From Thysanoteuthis rhombus (lineage: Eukaryota; Mollusca; Cephalopoda; Oegopsida; Thysanoteuthidae), in assembly GCA_963457665.1 (NCBI GenBank), contig OY735209.1, positions 56,882,519 to 56,946,518 on the forward strand: DNA of 64,000 nt, given 5' to 3'. This document shows, in pieces, positions 25,380-37,030 of the stretch (the first letter of the stretch is position 1; each line of letters opens with the position of its first letter). Both the position numbers and the translations under genes were made by a program. The notes under the pieces are model-generated. The model was not told the origin of the DNA. It did not search any database and was given only the letters and a program-made list of their open reading frames with translations.

Positions 25380-26740
25380 CAATCTTCAGCCTCAAAATTT
25401 TAGCCCAGCTTGGGGAAACTTTCTTAATCGCCTGGTTGGTCTGGTACTAATTTGACTGGTCTGTTGTCTTCTCCATGGACATGTTATCATTTATGGGCTG
25501 CCTTCTGGTGCCCTCTTTTTCTTTTTCATCTCTGGTGATAGATTTTTCTAAATTTCCGTCCCGTTTGATTTTAGCTGCTTCTTCTCCAGTGTTTCTATTA
25601 TGATGCTATTACCCATTTTTTTCTATTACTCTGAGTTTTTGGGCTAAACTCTGAGTTTGTTGATCCTTGTTTTACTTATGCATCTCCTAGGTTTATATCT
25701 CTGACTTTTTGCACCACCAGTGATGTTTGTCACTTCTTTTCTGAATCTTTTTCTCTTAATTCTCCATTGTTGGGACTACTTCCTGCATTCCTAAGAGCCT
25801 CATTCTAGTGAGAGGGCCAAAGAATACTACTCTCAGAGTCTTACCCGTAGTCACATGGGGTGTTGTTCTGTACACTCCAAGGTAGGTGCTATCGTCAGCA
25901 TAGAACGGTTCTGTCATTCTCCATTCGCTTGTGATATTGTTCTGTCAGAAATTGCTGCCCGTTGTCACGAGTGATGGTCTGTAGGAGCCTCTGCTGTGTG
26001 AACATTTTATCCATCAACTCTGATTCTTCAAGTCATAATTGCTGCAGTCATTTCTTCCCTGCAGCGGAAATACTGTTTCCCTATAGGTTTGTTTCCTTTT
26101 TTTTTTTTTCCAATGTTGGGAGACAACCCCTGCAAGTTCATCAGTGCTCTGGTTCCCAGGATTGGTGGAATTGTATCCTTAATCTTCATTTGATTTTGGA
26201 ATCAACATGCTGTCTTGAGTGCCTCTGGTATTTGCAGCAGTGTTTTCAATGTCAACCGGCTTTTCTTTTGCAGTTCAGCTTTTAGGCTTTTATCTCACTT
26301 TTTTTTTCTTTCTTTTTTTCTTCCTGTCACTTGGTGATAGTCTCTTCAAATTCCACTCCCAAAATGTAACACTTTACCTGTTGCCCAAAGACACGTGACA
26401 ACCTCAGTTATCATCTCTGTCTCTATTGGACTCTTCTGTCTTAACATGTTCCCCTATATTTGGAAATTCACCGTTAAATGCTGCCATCTTTTGTTGGTAC
26501 TTTGAAACTCAAAGTTCTGATTTCCTACAGCTCTGGTCTGCCACAATACAGTAAGAGGACCTTCTTTTCCTGCTGCCTGTACATTCCCCAAAGCCAGCAG
26601 ATCGATTATGAAGCTTTTTCTCCATCTCTCCCTCTTAGCGGCGACAACTGAAGGGTCTCTTGGGATCAAATGGAGCTACGAATCTTACGCCTTCCGTCTG
26701 TTGATGCCATTCTGAGTTGTCAAGATCACAAGATAATTTG
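25380..26740. other. unresolved GC-richer block, coding-like on the minus strand in places
   Basis: This block is less AT-rich than its surroundings and rich in pyrimidines on the plus strand. On the minus strand, 26454-26669 is open for 71 codons (PRDPSVVAAKRERWRKSF near its start), and further broken frames follow to about 25900. The pattern suggests an eroded mobile element on the minus strand, but I recognise no diagnostic domain. Confidence 0.35.
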
Positions 26741-27129
26741 ATAAATGAAGACAACATTCATTTGAAAAAATGTAAACACGCTGTCTCTGAGGTGTGATGA
26801 TAAATAAGACAAAAAGTGAAAAAGTCTATTGCACACTATTACATGTTCAGTTGAAGTGTCCGTTAAACTAAAAGCTTACTGTATTTACATTCTACAATTA
26901 TGCCTTTGTAATTCTAAGTCATGAACAGCTTCAGACAATCCTTACGCACCAATTTTGTTTCCAGAAAGAATTCATGCAAATTATTCCATTTCTTAATGAG
27001 GTTTAGAGGTTGAAAAGAATTGTCTTCCAAGTTTTGTTTGCAAAAGTGTTAATAAGCCAGTCAGTATTCCAAGGATTTTTCTATGTTACTCCATGTTTTT
27101 GGAAATACTGAAAATTTAAAATAAAAAGT

Positions 27130-27228
27130 AGCTTCAGTTGAGACTTGAACTTTCATCCTGTTCTATGGAAGCTTTTCACCATGAAGAAACACCTATACCA
27201 TTTTGTCCACTGAAGCCAAATAGTGCCT
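27130..27228 (-). mobile_element. tRNA-derived SINE head (minus)
   Basis: The minus strand contains CAAAATGGTATAGGTG and, about 45 bases on, GTTCAAGTCTC, which fits a B-box. The same B-box variant occurs at 59566-59576. Confidence 0.5.
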
Positions 27229-27859
27229 TATCTTGTTTTTTTTTTGTTTTTGTTTTTGTTATTTTGAATGGAAATATTTCATCTAGACAACAGAAAACCA
27301 CTCAAAAGTAAATAATCAATTGAAATGAGGAATTTAATAACAAGTTTACTGATTTCAATATTGCCGTTTGATGTCAGTTGTAGAAGACTTTAGAGTTTGA
27401 TTTATGTTTGGTCCAAGATTTTATAATATAAAAGCTGTTGTCACTTTCTTTGTTGGTTTCCTGTCCTCTGAAGTGCACAAAGGAAAGGGGGGTACTGCAA
27501 AAATACTGGCTCAGAATCGATCGCTCCTTGTAAACAAAACTCTGCTCTTTGTGTGTGCTTGTTGCTGATAATATCTCTCTAACTGTTGATTTTTTTTCAA
27601 TTTTTTATTTTCTCATTTTTATCTGTTAACCTAATTCTGTTGTCGTAATGTTTTTAGATTATTGGAAAACCAGTGAATATGAAGAGTTATACTAAAATGT
27701 TTGTATAATTTATCCATAAATAATAAATAATCCCATCTGCAATACTAATCATAAAACAAATTTCTGAAATTCTGTATTACTTGACAAGGGTCAAGAGGAA
27801 AAAAAAAACTTAAAACCGTAATCCTATAGATAAAAACGGAGGACATGATAGATATCAAG

Positions 27860-27945
27860 TTTTGCCTAGTCTCATATAGGGGTATATGTTGTACCAATCT
27901 TCCATGTAAGGAAGACCTGTCTGTTTCAAATCCCAACTTTGACCC
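27860..27945 (+). mobile_element. SINE family B, copy 1
   Basis: It carries GTTGTACCAATCTTCCATGT, then AAGGAAGACC and a B-box GTTTCAAATCCC at 27923-27934. Related copies lie at 43360-43436 and 48105-48195, both with a CAGTCTTCCAAATAAGG-type core. Confidence 0.55.
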
Positions 27946-28064
27946 TGGTTTTAAAAACTGTCAGCGCTGATGGAAAATATGCAAATATATCATCCACCAG
28001 GCAGAAGTTTTGACAAGGCCAGGACTAAACTCTTTGGTTCAGAATCCATCCACAATTTTGAAGA

Positions 28065-28210
28065 GGCTTATTATTGATTTTTGACTTGTATTTTTTTCAT
28101 CTTTTTTCTGTCTACATCTTGTCACAACGCTCAGACTATCATTTTATGGTCGTTAGTAAGCAGTGTTGATTTGAAATGAAGGATGCACCTCCAGCGAAAT
28201 AAACTTGCAT
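28065..28210 (-). mobile_element. SINE family A, minus copy
   Basis: Plus-strand text TTGACTTGTATTTTTTTCAT is the complement of the family tail. It leads into ATGGTCGTTAGTAAGCAG and a CACCTCCAGCGAAA segment that matches the GCTGGAGG core of the 19.5-kb copies. Confidence 0.6.
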
Positions 28211-28339
28211 TTCTTTTCCTTGTATAGCTTTCATTCTTTTTTACTCCTAAACACCTAATACTCTGCCATCTTTGTTTTTCAATGTTTACATACACGGTTG
28301 GTAGTGTTAGTAAATATCGAATGAATTCATCATTTGATG

Positions 28340-28440
28340 AAGCTTTGTCAATTATTAATTTTTGACTTGTATTTCTGTCATCTCAATTCTGTTGCTTTTA
28401 TCACCATCTTGGTATGGTTGTAAGTAAGTGGTTCATGGCT
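28340..28440 (-). mobile_element. SINE family A, truncated minus copy
   Basis: Plus-strand TTGACTTGTATTTCTGTCAT followed by CAATTCTGTTGCTTTTATCA is the family tail in reverse. The body breaks off into an oppositely oriented copy at about 28440. Confidence 0.55.
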
Positions 28441-28444
28441 TATT

Positions 28445-28560
28445 ATTCATTTCCAATCTATGTTGCTTACTAACGTTCATAGAATGACAATCTAGATGTT
28501 GCCGTAAAAAGCAACTGTAATAAGCTGAAGGGGAAAAAAATTGATGATTGACATGCTTCA
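28445..28560 (+). mobile_element. SINE family A, truncated plus copy
   Basis: It starts with TTCATTTCCAATCTATG, continues with TTGCTTACTAACG and ends with an AAGCAACTGTAATAAGCTG tail. It abuts the minus copy to its left. Confidence 0.5.
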
Positions 28561-28849
28561 TCTAATAAATTCATATAATATTAAGCACTGAGGCAATTTT
28601 CTAGGTCATCTAAGCCAGTACTATGGTAATATTGCGTTGATAACTGGCCTTCTTTCACACTCGGAAAAAAGCACTCTAGGGATCTCAGCATGCTAACCCT
28701 TGCACAAAAAGCAAGCAACTTCACCCATACTCCCCAAACCTATATTAGGGCTTGTCAAATATCCTGACTTGATTGTACTGTTAATTCATATTATCTTTAA
28801 ACAAAGCCACCGCTGCTTGTCATTTATTAAGTGCTGACCTTAGTCGGAT

Positions 28850-29345
28850 CAAGTCCAATCAAGTTGAATATTCATGTTTCCTTGGGGCCGTTGACCTGGC
28901 ATGTAAAAAATTGATCTGTTGGAAGATCAACCTTCAAGAACTAAAAAATCCTATTAGTCCTGAAAAGAAAGCTTTACAACCAATGCATCCTCTCGATAGT
29001 CACCTATGGAACTGAAATCTAGAACCTAACCAACAGATTGACCCCCAAATTGAAATCTATACAACCTGCACAGGAGAATTATACTCCACAGTATATGAGA
29101 GAAAATACAGGAGTCTATGACATCAGCCATTAGAAAATTCAAATGGCAATGGGCTAGTCATGTTGCTACAATGCCATCACAACTCACTATGTGGATCACC
29201 ACAGATCTTATGCGAAACTCTAGCCATCTAACTATAAGACACTCCAGACAATTTCAGACAGTAATTGCTCCATGAGGCCTGTGATAGAGAGGTCTTGCAA
29301 ATACTGGGGTAGGTCTATGTCCAAAGACTGACTGATGATGATAAT
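28850..29345 (+). mobile_element. RTE-type LINE, decayed 3' end
   Basis: Broken plus-strand frames match the C-terminal part of the RTE ORF in order: a YSCFLGAVD-like segment where intact copies read YLGQ, then AACCAATGCATCCTCTCGAT and the VTYGTEI-like peptide, then IRKFKWQWASHVA, and finally VQRLTDDD. The copy ends with the CTGATGATGATAATC tail typical of the family. It carries several frameshifts and stops relative to the copy at 46177-46593, so it is old and inactive. Confidence 0.8.
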
Positions 29346-29349
29346 CTCT

Positions 29350-30746
29350 ATTCAAAAGCTATAAAATCAGTGGTGGAATTTCATTATGACCACTTGGGCG
29401 AATCCTGTTTCACATGCCCCGGTAAAATATTTGTAGTTAAAAATTAACCTATTCGATTTAGGTTTAGGCCAACGGTTTTTGATATTTACCAAGCTTGGCT
29501 TACTATGGTATGAAGCCAAATGGGACAAAAAAGATTAAGCAAAATGTACTACACAGTGAAGTTACTTTTATAATAGTACTGTTTCACCCATTACTACCAT
29601 TGCTGTCTACAAACCCAGAGCCATTTGGTCTTCAAGTTAATTTCCTGCTGTCCATTAAGTAGTATTCATGCTATTGTAACCGGATTTTGGTTTCCTGTCT
29701 TGGTAATGATAAAATTAAATTCTTGAGACTGCAACACTTGCTAGTTTCACACATTGGTTTTTATTTATTATACCCTCTAAGCGCTTTCCAAACTGTGTTG
29801 TGACACTTTTGTGCCATGATTTTTTCAACCTTTTTTCATCTCACAGTACAGTGAGTCAGGCACTAAAATGGTTTGGGCACATCATCAGTATTTAAGAATA
29901 GATTTGATCATTTAAAAGAGAATGAATAATGATGATGAGTTCATAACTTGAATTTATAATCTTTCAATTTTATGTTGATCATGGTCTTCGAAAGATTTTG
30001 AAATTATTGTATATGTTTTTTATTACTATAAGATTTCATTGAAAATATGAAATTTTCATATCCCTCTTCAAAACTCATGCAGCACGCTGTGCCAAAATCT
30101 CTGCTTTAGTGTGTCACTGATAAATTCTACTTGTGTTGCAAAATTAGGTATAATTTTGTTTCAAAAGATACTTTTCCTGAGTTTATTATTGTTTTCAAGT
30201 GTGTTGCCAATACAAAGTTTGGAAAGGTCTGCTCTGAATGTTATTTTCACAGTCACACTTCTTTTCTTGCTTAGGTTACATTTTCAATTTATTCAACTAG
30301 GGCAGTGCCCGTCGTAAAGGTGTGTGGAGCATGAAAAATAGAATTGAAGAACAATGTTCCAACTCTGGCTGGAACCATTTGCAATCACTCCATACTACTG
30401 CTGTTTGGAAAGACTGGATCAATCTCTCTCTCCCCAACAGAATGAAACTGGAAAAAGTCCAATCCCTTATACAGCTTTGTGAGAGGTTGGTAAAGGGCAG
30501 AGTTAGGACAGAGTTCTGAAATGTGCAGTCATTGTGGCTCTGCTAGAGTGTCAAAAGGCCTAGAAAGCTGGAAGTGGGTTATGATAAATTGTTTAAGAAA
30601 AAATATTGAGAATAAAAAGAAAAATGGATGGACAAAATAATAGGACTACCATCTCTTCCTCTCCATGACACCATGAGTACAAATGAAAGATTTTTAAAAA
30701 AGTATTCATAGTTGTAATTATTATATAAGAAAGTAAAGGAATGAAA

Positions 30747-30801
<55 letters not shown>

Positions 30802-32160
30802 TTTGATCTCCTGGAGACGTAAGGTTGAGTAACAAACGTTGGCATAAAAACAGGTTTGAATTTCAAGAGAGGATTTTGACATTCATTTTGCACTAATAGA
30901 TCTGGAAAAGGGATGAAGCAACATCTCCTTGCACTCTTTTCCATTGCCAGATATTTTGACAAAATATCTTTTTACTGACATGCCATGATCAATTAGCTTT
31001 GACCTATCACTTATAGATCATAAAGTTCTTCCCCCACATTCCAAGCAATGATGTAAATTTTTTTTGTTTTTTTTTTTTTGTTTTCCAGAAGACTGGTGCA
31101 TATTGCAACATAATTTTCATTTTGTGAATAAATGAAGAGGCACAAATACTCTCTCAAATTTGGATAGTCTTCTATGCTTCATCTTATTTTTTCTCCTTCA
31201 TTTTCAAGCAAATCAACACTGTTCATTATTATGATAACGCCCAAAGTGATCTGAAGGATTTATTTCTTCTGCATTACATTCATCTCTTCCTCACCCCTAA
31301 CTCCATTGCTCATTTGTAATGAACAAGTACGAGAGGTTTGGCTTTTGTTTCCTTTTTTAGCTTTAGAAATTTGAAAGCTGAGCACCATTGTTCTCTATCA
31401 ATATCTCCATATTCACTTCAGAACAATAATACACTTTGGCTGCTTACCCAACTTGCTTGTGTTAACAGTAAAAAATGCTAAAATTGTTATCATCTGCTGA
31501 TCTAGCCAAGATTAACAAAACATCTTAAAACAGAAAAAAAACCCTTTAAATTCCATTTTCTTAAATATAAAACAATTTTTCTTTAACTTCATTTCTGTTC
31601 TGTTCAACAAATTCATTGTTTGTTATCTAAGTTATGCCTGTCAGTGCAAAGCTACGGAATGAAAAAAGCCAATAAAATATTTAAAATCGCTTTTATGTTG
31701 GAATATTTCTTGTCGTCTTAGTGGGTATTAGTTGGTCTGAAAAGCTGTCTTTCTTTTTTTTCATGCTGTACTTGCTGCCAAAGCTAGGTTTTCATCAACT
31801 TGACATAATCATAATTCTTTTAATTTTTCTTTAGCCCAACTGGGATTAGTTACTTAGTTATAGCAGCTATCTCAGTTGTCTTATCCACATGTATCTAAGA
31901 TTTTGACTGTAGTCTGTATTTTGAATAAAACCTGTCTCTGTATGCTAAATATGAAGGAAAATGTAGATGAAAAACTTTCTTTGCTTTGTCTCTCCATATT
32001 TGATTAAGTTGTCAAGTACGCAAAGCCAGATCTTAATCTCTTTTTCTGCAGCCATTTCTAACAAAAGCCTCATTTTTGCCTCTTTTAACTTTGGTTATTT
32101 CACTCTTATAGCATTCTGAAAGTTTTGAATTTACAGTTTCGGAAAGCTTATTTACTCCAG
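29350..32160. other. no gene seen
   Basis: AT-rich DNA with the TA microsatellite listed below. A segment at 30345-30420 shares its spacing and a CAACTCTGGCTG core with 36620-36695, so both belong to some unrecognised repeat; the frame at 30322-30519 lies in it. Confidence 0.45.
30750..30799. repeat. (TA)25 microsatellite
   Basis: A pure TA run. It creates spurious IYIYIY frames on the minus strand. Confidence 0.95.
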
Positions 32161-32164
32161 TAAT

Positions 32165-32225
32165 GGAGAGTATGATTTTGTGGGTACGTTGTCTGACTCA
32201 TAAAATAGGAGGTTGAAATTTTCCA
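32165..32225 (+). mobile_element. weak tRNA-like SINE head
   Basis: TGTGGGTACGTTGTCTGACTC is followed by GGAGGTTGAAATTTTCC, in the order and spacing of A- and B-boxes. The match is loose. Confidence 0.3.
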
Positions 32226-32364
32226 GATAAAATACTTCCTACACACCGTTTCAAAGTAAGCATTCTCCCCAGTAAATTAATTCAGTATTTCTTGGAAAAA
32301 TAAAAAACCCATCTCGATCCAAATATATCCCTTAATTTATTTCCACTGGGATAGAGTAGACCAG

Positions 32365-32610
32365 GACATACATTGTGGCCTCTTTTTAGTGAGTTCAATT
32401 CTCATTTGATCTCCCACTATTGATGGTTTGATACAAAACTATGCTAAGCTATCATATGAGAAAAGATCAGGGTGCTCATTGTGTAGCAATTATCAGCTAG
32501 CTGATTTTGCTGGCCGTTGTTAGTGGGTTTGATCCTCATTGGACCTTGCCACAATGGTCTGATACCAACTCCCTTGTAAGTTTCATGCTTATATGATGAG
32601 CAGTGTGACC
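32365..32610 (+). mobile_element. two tandem tRNA-derived SINE units
   Basis: B-box-like GTTCAATTCTCATTTG at 32393 and GTTTGATCCTCATTGG at 32527 lie 134 bases apart. Each is followed by a similar segment (ATTGATGGTTTGATAC and CACAATGGTCTGATACCAAC) and then by ATGAGnnnnnnnnnGTG-type text. The second unit has a GTGTAGCAATTATCAGC A-box-like stretch upstream. Confidence 0.5.
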
Positions 32611-33004
32611 TTTTTATTTTTCTGTCCCTAACACTGGACTCTTCCACTTAGGGATAAGAGATTTTCTGATAAAAGTACCCTTATTCATCGTTTGAACCTA
32701 TACTCCTCAACAGACAGAAATCCACTTTTTTTTCTTTTTTTTTTTGTCAAAATAGTTTCATAGAAATTTAAATATATCCATGAATTTTTTCACTGCTATT
32801 AATTTGTGTTTGATATTGATTAAAATTACAGTCAATAGAAATCTGTTGAAGAAATACAGATAATCTTGAGAATTGGAATCTTGGATGAATTCCAAAGAGC
32901 AAGATTAGGATATCATGATTAGAAAAATAAGGAATATTTACATTTCAGAAAAGGGATTATCTTGTTATAATTGGAAACAATTCCAGAATTATTGATTTTA
33001 AAAA

Positions 33005-33110
33005 GAAATTTTTTTTTTTGTTTGTATTTCTTTCATCTTAATTTTTGTTGTTTTTATTGCAACTGCTCGGACATTGTGTCTATGGCCATTGCTAAACCAC
33101 ACAGATGGAA
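33005..33110 (-). mobile_element. SINE family A, minus copy (tail half)
   Basis: Plus-strand TTTGTATTTCTTTCATCTTA is the reversed family tail and is followed by GTTGTTTTTATTGCAAC and ATGGCCATTGCTAA. Confidence 0.55.
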
Positions 33111-33224
33111 AAAAAAATATTACTGCTACTAGTATCTATAATGTAGAAATAGTTGGAAATATTGCGATTGGGGGTTGGGGGAAATGAAGAGTAGGTTTAA
33201 AGGTTTGATTTGATCTTCTGCCAA

Positions 33225-33425
33225 TTGTAGGATTCTCACTGCTTCATTGGTAAGAGCAGCTGGAATGGATAACCTGGATTCCTGAGGCGTAGGGGATATG
33301 AGTCTCCCTGAAGGCTTATCATTTATGTTGAATCTGTGCTGTCAACTAATAGCTGTAAACTGATACGCTGAATGGTCGTTATTGAAAGCAACCAAAACTG
33401 AGATTAAGAAAATAGTAAAAAATGA
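33225..33425 (+). mobile_element. SINE family A, best plus copy with tRNA-like head
   Basis: The head reads GCTTCATTGGTAAGAGCAGC (33241-33260), clearly like a tRNA D-arm and A-box. It is followed by a GGATTCCTGAGG anticodon-arm-like piece and GGATATGAGTCTCCC in the B-box position. The body (TGTTGAATCTGTGCTG, GAATGGTCGTTATTGAAAGC) and an ACTGAGATTAAG tail match the other family A copies. This copy best shows that the family derives from a tRNA. Confidence 0.65.
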
Positions 33426-33642
33426 ATGATTTTTGTCTGTGGTAAATTTAATTGAAAAAATAAAGATAACATGTCCTCATAGTCAATAACTGAACGACTG
33501 TGGCATCAAAATTTGAAGTCATGAAAAAAAAAAAAATTCTATAAAAGAATATATTTGGTCAGAATAATTTCTATTTATGACATCACTGGCTTTTTCCACT
33601 GGAAAACATCTAAAATTATGTTAAAAAAATGTCTGAGCAAAT

Positions 33643-33645
<3 letters not shown>

Positions 33646-33677
<32 letters not shown>

Positions 33678-33810
33678 AACACTCACCCACATGCATGCAC
33701 AAACAAACACGCAAACACACACGCATGCATGAATGAATATGCTTGCACAAACACGCCCACACGCACAAACACACACAAGCTCACAAACTTGCATAAATGC
33801 TCAAACAAAT
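33646..33810. repeat. (CA)n and CA-rich low-complexity tract
   Basis: A pure CA run up to 33674 grades into imperfect CACGCA/CAAACA text. The open frame rich in Thr-His here is a product of the repeat. Confidence 0.9.
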
Positions 33811-33899
33811 ATAAAAAAAGATAAAACACTTCACCATCTTTGATGGCTACAGTTGTTCAGTTGTCAATTCCAAAGTTGAATGAAAAATAGCAAACTGAA

Positions 33900-34425
33900 A
33901 TCCATGATGGTATGATGAAGCTTCAACCTTTCACGAGATCATAGACAAAGCAATGATAGAACAGAACATTGAAAAAGCCTTGACACCACAAATGGTGTCC
34001 ATTTACAAGCATTTAGAATTGTGCAATCATGGTCAGTTGAACTTGGAGGAAAGTAGTTGTGGTTGGTTTCCAACTAGTGTTTGGGTGATTTGCTTTGTGA
34101 TAATTTAGGTGAAACATTTGTAGATGCACTTGACTAGCTTATAATGGTTTACATACTTTGGATTCCCTTTCTTGTACAATTTCATTATGATTGCAGTGTT
34201 CCCATCTTCTGAAACTTTACTCTGTTTTAGGCATATGTTGAATAGAATGGCTAGTTTCCTAGTGATGTTTCTACTAGTTTTTTGAGTAGATCGATGGTGA
34301 TTTTATCTGTTCCAAGGGCCTTTTCTTTTCTTTTTTTTTTTTTTGTTTGATGGTTTGCTTCACCTCCCACGGAATGACTTTTGGGGAGTCTTTGAACTAC
34401 TTACCGGTTTGTTTTTTTTTCTGTG
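33900..34425 (-). mobile_element. RTE-type LINE, decayed reverse transcriptase part
   Basis: Broken minus-strand frames give DSPKVIPWEVKQTIKQ, then GTDKITIDLLKK, TSRNITRKLAILFNICLKQ, SEDGNTAIIMKLYKKGN and a NQP segment in the order of the RTE reverse transcriptase (fingers to early palm). Below 34000 the match fades. It shares the unusual PFYSTYA reading with the plus-strand copy at 37474-38450, so both belong to one subfamily. Confidence 0.75.
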
Positions 34426-34489
34426 ATCAAAGCATTATTTGAATATGAAAGTTATTGAAGAAATATCTAAGTAGAACTGGGGGGAAAAT

Positions 34490-35985
34490 CAAAAATCAAA
34501 AATTTTGTAAAATCTTGTTCTTAGACACAAATTGCTGCTGCTACAAATGTTTCACCTACAATTCCTTTCTGAGGAGGTGTCAAATATGATTTGATTATTT
34601 TCAGTGCAGCCTTTCAATACTGACTTCGGTTGATGGCATTGTGGTTAGGGATCTACCTGCATTAATTATAACTTTAATTAACAGATGACTTCTTCTATAG
34701 TCAGTTACTTATACACTTTTTCTTCATTTAGACGTCTACTGCTTGTTTTTCCACTTTTTAAACAACATCCCTTTACTTAGACCATTCCGTTTTGTCCAAG
34801 TATACTTTGAAGTCTAATTCTTCATTTGAAGTGGATGATTGAGTTACCAATGCTTCTAGCCTCATTTTGTGGTCCATGCATTTCAGGTACCCACAGCAAC
34901 TTTCCCTTTAGCAATTTAGTCATTGTTCAGCAAAATTCTGCTTATTGGTTTTAATGAAAGTAGCAGCTAACTGTGTCTGATTATCAAGTAAGAAACCCTC
35001 TTCGTTTTTGTTTTTTTTATTGAAGATACAATGCCGTAAGCAATCAGTCCTTCATTTTTTTTTTCCATTCAGCTTTTCCACTCCAACAAAAATCTTGTCG
35101 AATCCTCTGATTGCAACCTCTTGATGACAGTGAAAAATAAAGAAAGCATACTTTCTAATTGTGTCACTTGCACCCACTGGCTTTATTAGACAACAATATC
35201 ATTTAAAATTTCAATGTTCTCCCTTGTTTTTGTTTATTCTCTCAATTGTTCTTAACATGTTTGAAGCATTATCTGCTACAATACACACAACCTGTTCTTT
35301 TTTTAATTTCAAGTTCTCTTAAAGCTTTTAACTTGTGAAGACATTCACTGGTGTGATGTACCTGATTGTCTTTTTCTCCCAATGTTCATAGTTGTCATTT
35401 TTATTGGTTTCATCAACAAATCAAACATTAAGCGCAAAATAGTTGATTTTGTGATTTGTGCATGTATCAATTTCAATGGAGACAAAATGTCAGACTTTTC
35501 TTGAAGTTTGTCTGTCTTACATTTGGCCCTTTCAGTTACCAGTCTCATACTTTCTCCTTCCAGAGAAACTATAAACTATAGCTATTTATCCATTTAAGCC
35601 TAAAAAGGCTGTTTGTGACAAAAAACATAAAGGTACACAATTTTTCACTATTTTGATGATGTGATTTATGTTGTTGTTATGGCAACTTTGTCAGTAGTGA
35701 AGAATTTAGATAATTGTGTTTGTCCTCCTGACCCCTTTTTTTTCTTTTAAATCGTTATCTTTGTACAGCTACCTTTCTCCTGTACCACTTAGATAAAAAC
35801 GCTTTTTAAACTTGACACATTTTTTCAGTACTAGTATCTCTACTAATTTTTGCATCACATACTTTTTCATCCTTGTCATCTTCTACAATACAGTGACAAA
35901 GATAATGCTTCCCATCTGTTGTGATTGTAAAGTGCTCAAAAACTGCTGACTTTGTTAATTTTTTTTACCTCTGGGAATTTGGGCA
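34490..35985 (-). pseudogene. decayed hAT transposase with BED zinc finger
   Basis: Broken minus-strand frames follow the domain order of hAT transposases. Near 35820-35960 a BED-finger-like stretch reads AVFEHFTITTDGKHYLCHC, followed near 35700 by QTQLSKFFTTDK. A catalytic-core segment SIEIDTCTNHKINYFALNV lies at about 35420-35480, and VCIVADNASNM at 35252-35292 contains the second conserved aspartate. Further on come FDKIFVGVEKLN near 35080 and PSTEVSIERL at 34600-34641, which begins the C-terminal dimerisation domain. Several stops and frame changes separate these pieces, so no functional protein is possible. Terminal inverted repeats were not identified. It lies directly beside RTE fragments on the same strand. 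Confidence 0.8.
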
Positions 35986-36344
35986 AAGGATTTTAAGTCT
36001 ATGAATATGCAATATTTTGAAATTTGCCATGAAAATTTACATATTGTAGGAAAAAATTGGGTTAATTGAGTTTTTCTGTGAAATTAGATGTTTTAGTGCC
36101 TTATATAACAAATTACATAGTTGAAGTTGGTCATCACATTTTTACCATCTCTGGCTCCAGTAACTCAATAATTGCTTCTGACTTCGATTCCATGACTCTT
36201 ACTCTATAGCCTTACATTGTAACCTCTGAAACATGACTATAACAATCAAGATAAAGATATCAGTTTGAATGAATTAGTTTATAATTATTAATAATAATTC
36301 CTCATCTAAAAAAATTAGACATATATGAATTATTTGTTAGATTG

Positions 36345-36600
36345 TGCTGGTTCCATGTTTCAGCTCCATAGGTGACTATCATGGGATCATTGGTTGTATA
36401 TCCTTTTTAGGATTAATGGAAATTTCTTGTTCTTGAAGCTTGCCATCCTAGAGTGATTCTTCACTTGATTTCTCCTTTTGATGATTTCATGGAGATTCAT
36501 TGTCTTAGATAGATGTGGTTGTCTACTTTCTCCAGTTCCTCATTACTTATTTTGATCGTTGTCTTTGTCCTCTTCATGTTCATTGTACATGACATTTGTT
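36345..36600 (-). mobile_element. RTE-type LINE fragment (minus)
   Basis: Plus-strand text from TTCCATGTTTCAGCTCCATA through TCTCCAGTTCCTCATTACTT parallels 46540-46790 almost step by step, including GGATTAATGG, CTTGCCATCCTAG and TTCACTTGATTTCT. On the minus strand this is the YLGQ-to-VTYG part of the ORF. The end with the tail is missing. Confidence 0.8.
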
Positions 36601-36800
36601 TTAGTACAGAAAATGAAATTGGTGGACCAAGTTCAAACTCTGGCTGTGGCTGGTTAAATTTTCTTCATAATAATGCCCATTGGAAAGACATAATTGTTAA
36701 ATTGTAAAAATTTATTCTATTTTGTTTAATTCCTTCTTTTTTTTTTCTCTAATAATTCGAAAAGATTTTAGGAATATTTCATCTTGACTGTTTTATATAC

Positions 36801-37030
36801 AGGGGTGTAGCTGGTGATTTGGTAGTGTGGCGGCAAAGCTCCATGGAACTCCCCCCCAATTTAGTGGTTCCCAACCTGGAGTCCTATTCCCTCCTGAGGG
36901 TTCCTAGAGGTATTACAGGGCATCCATAGGCAGACCTTTCAGAAGCCTGGGATCCATGACCTTGTTGGGTTGACAGACCTTTCAAAAACCTAGCTAGATA
37001 TTTGAGGGCTCCCCAGAGGAGAGGGAGAAA
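36801..37030. mobile_element. hAT-type terminal sequences, incomplete
   Basis: CAGGGGTGTAGCTGGTGATT at 36801 and AGTGGTTCCCAACCTGGAGT at 36871 both resemble ends of hAT-superfamily or related DNA elements. No matching right end was found, so this may be one element end inserted in another. Confidence 0.4.

Noticed and set aside
30579-30962. 127-codon minus-strand frame with an IYIYIY tract
   Set aside because: The tract is a TA microsatellite read in frame, and the flanks have no motif.
33555-33824. Thr/His-rich frame that looks like a metal-binding repeat protein
   Set aside because: It is the CA microsatellite in translation; the repeat grades into imperfect CA text with no conserved period.
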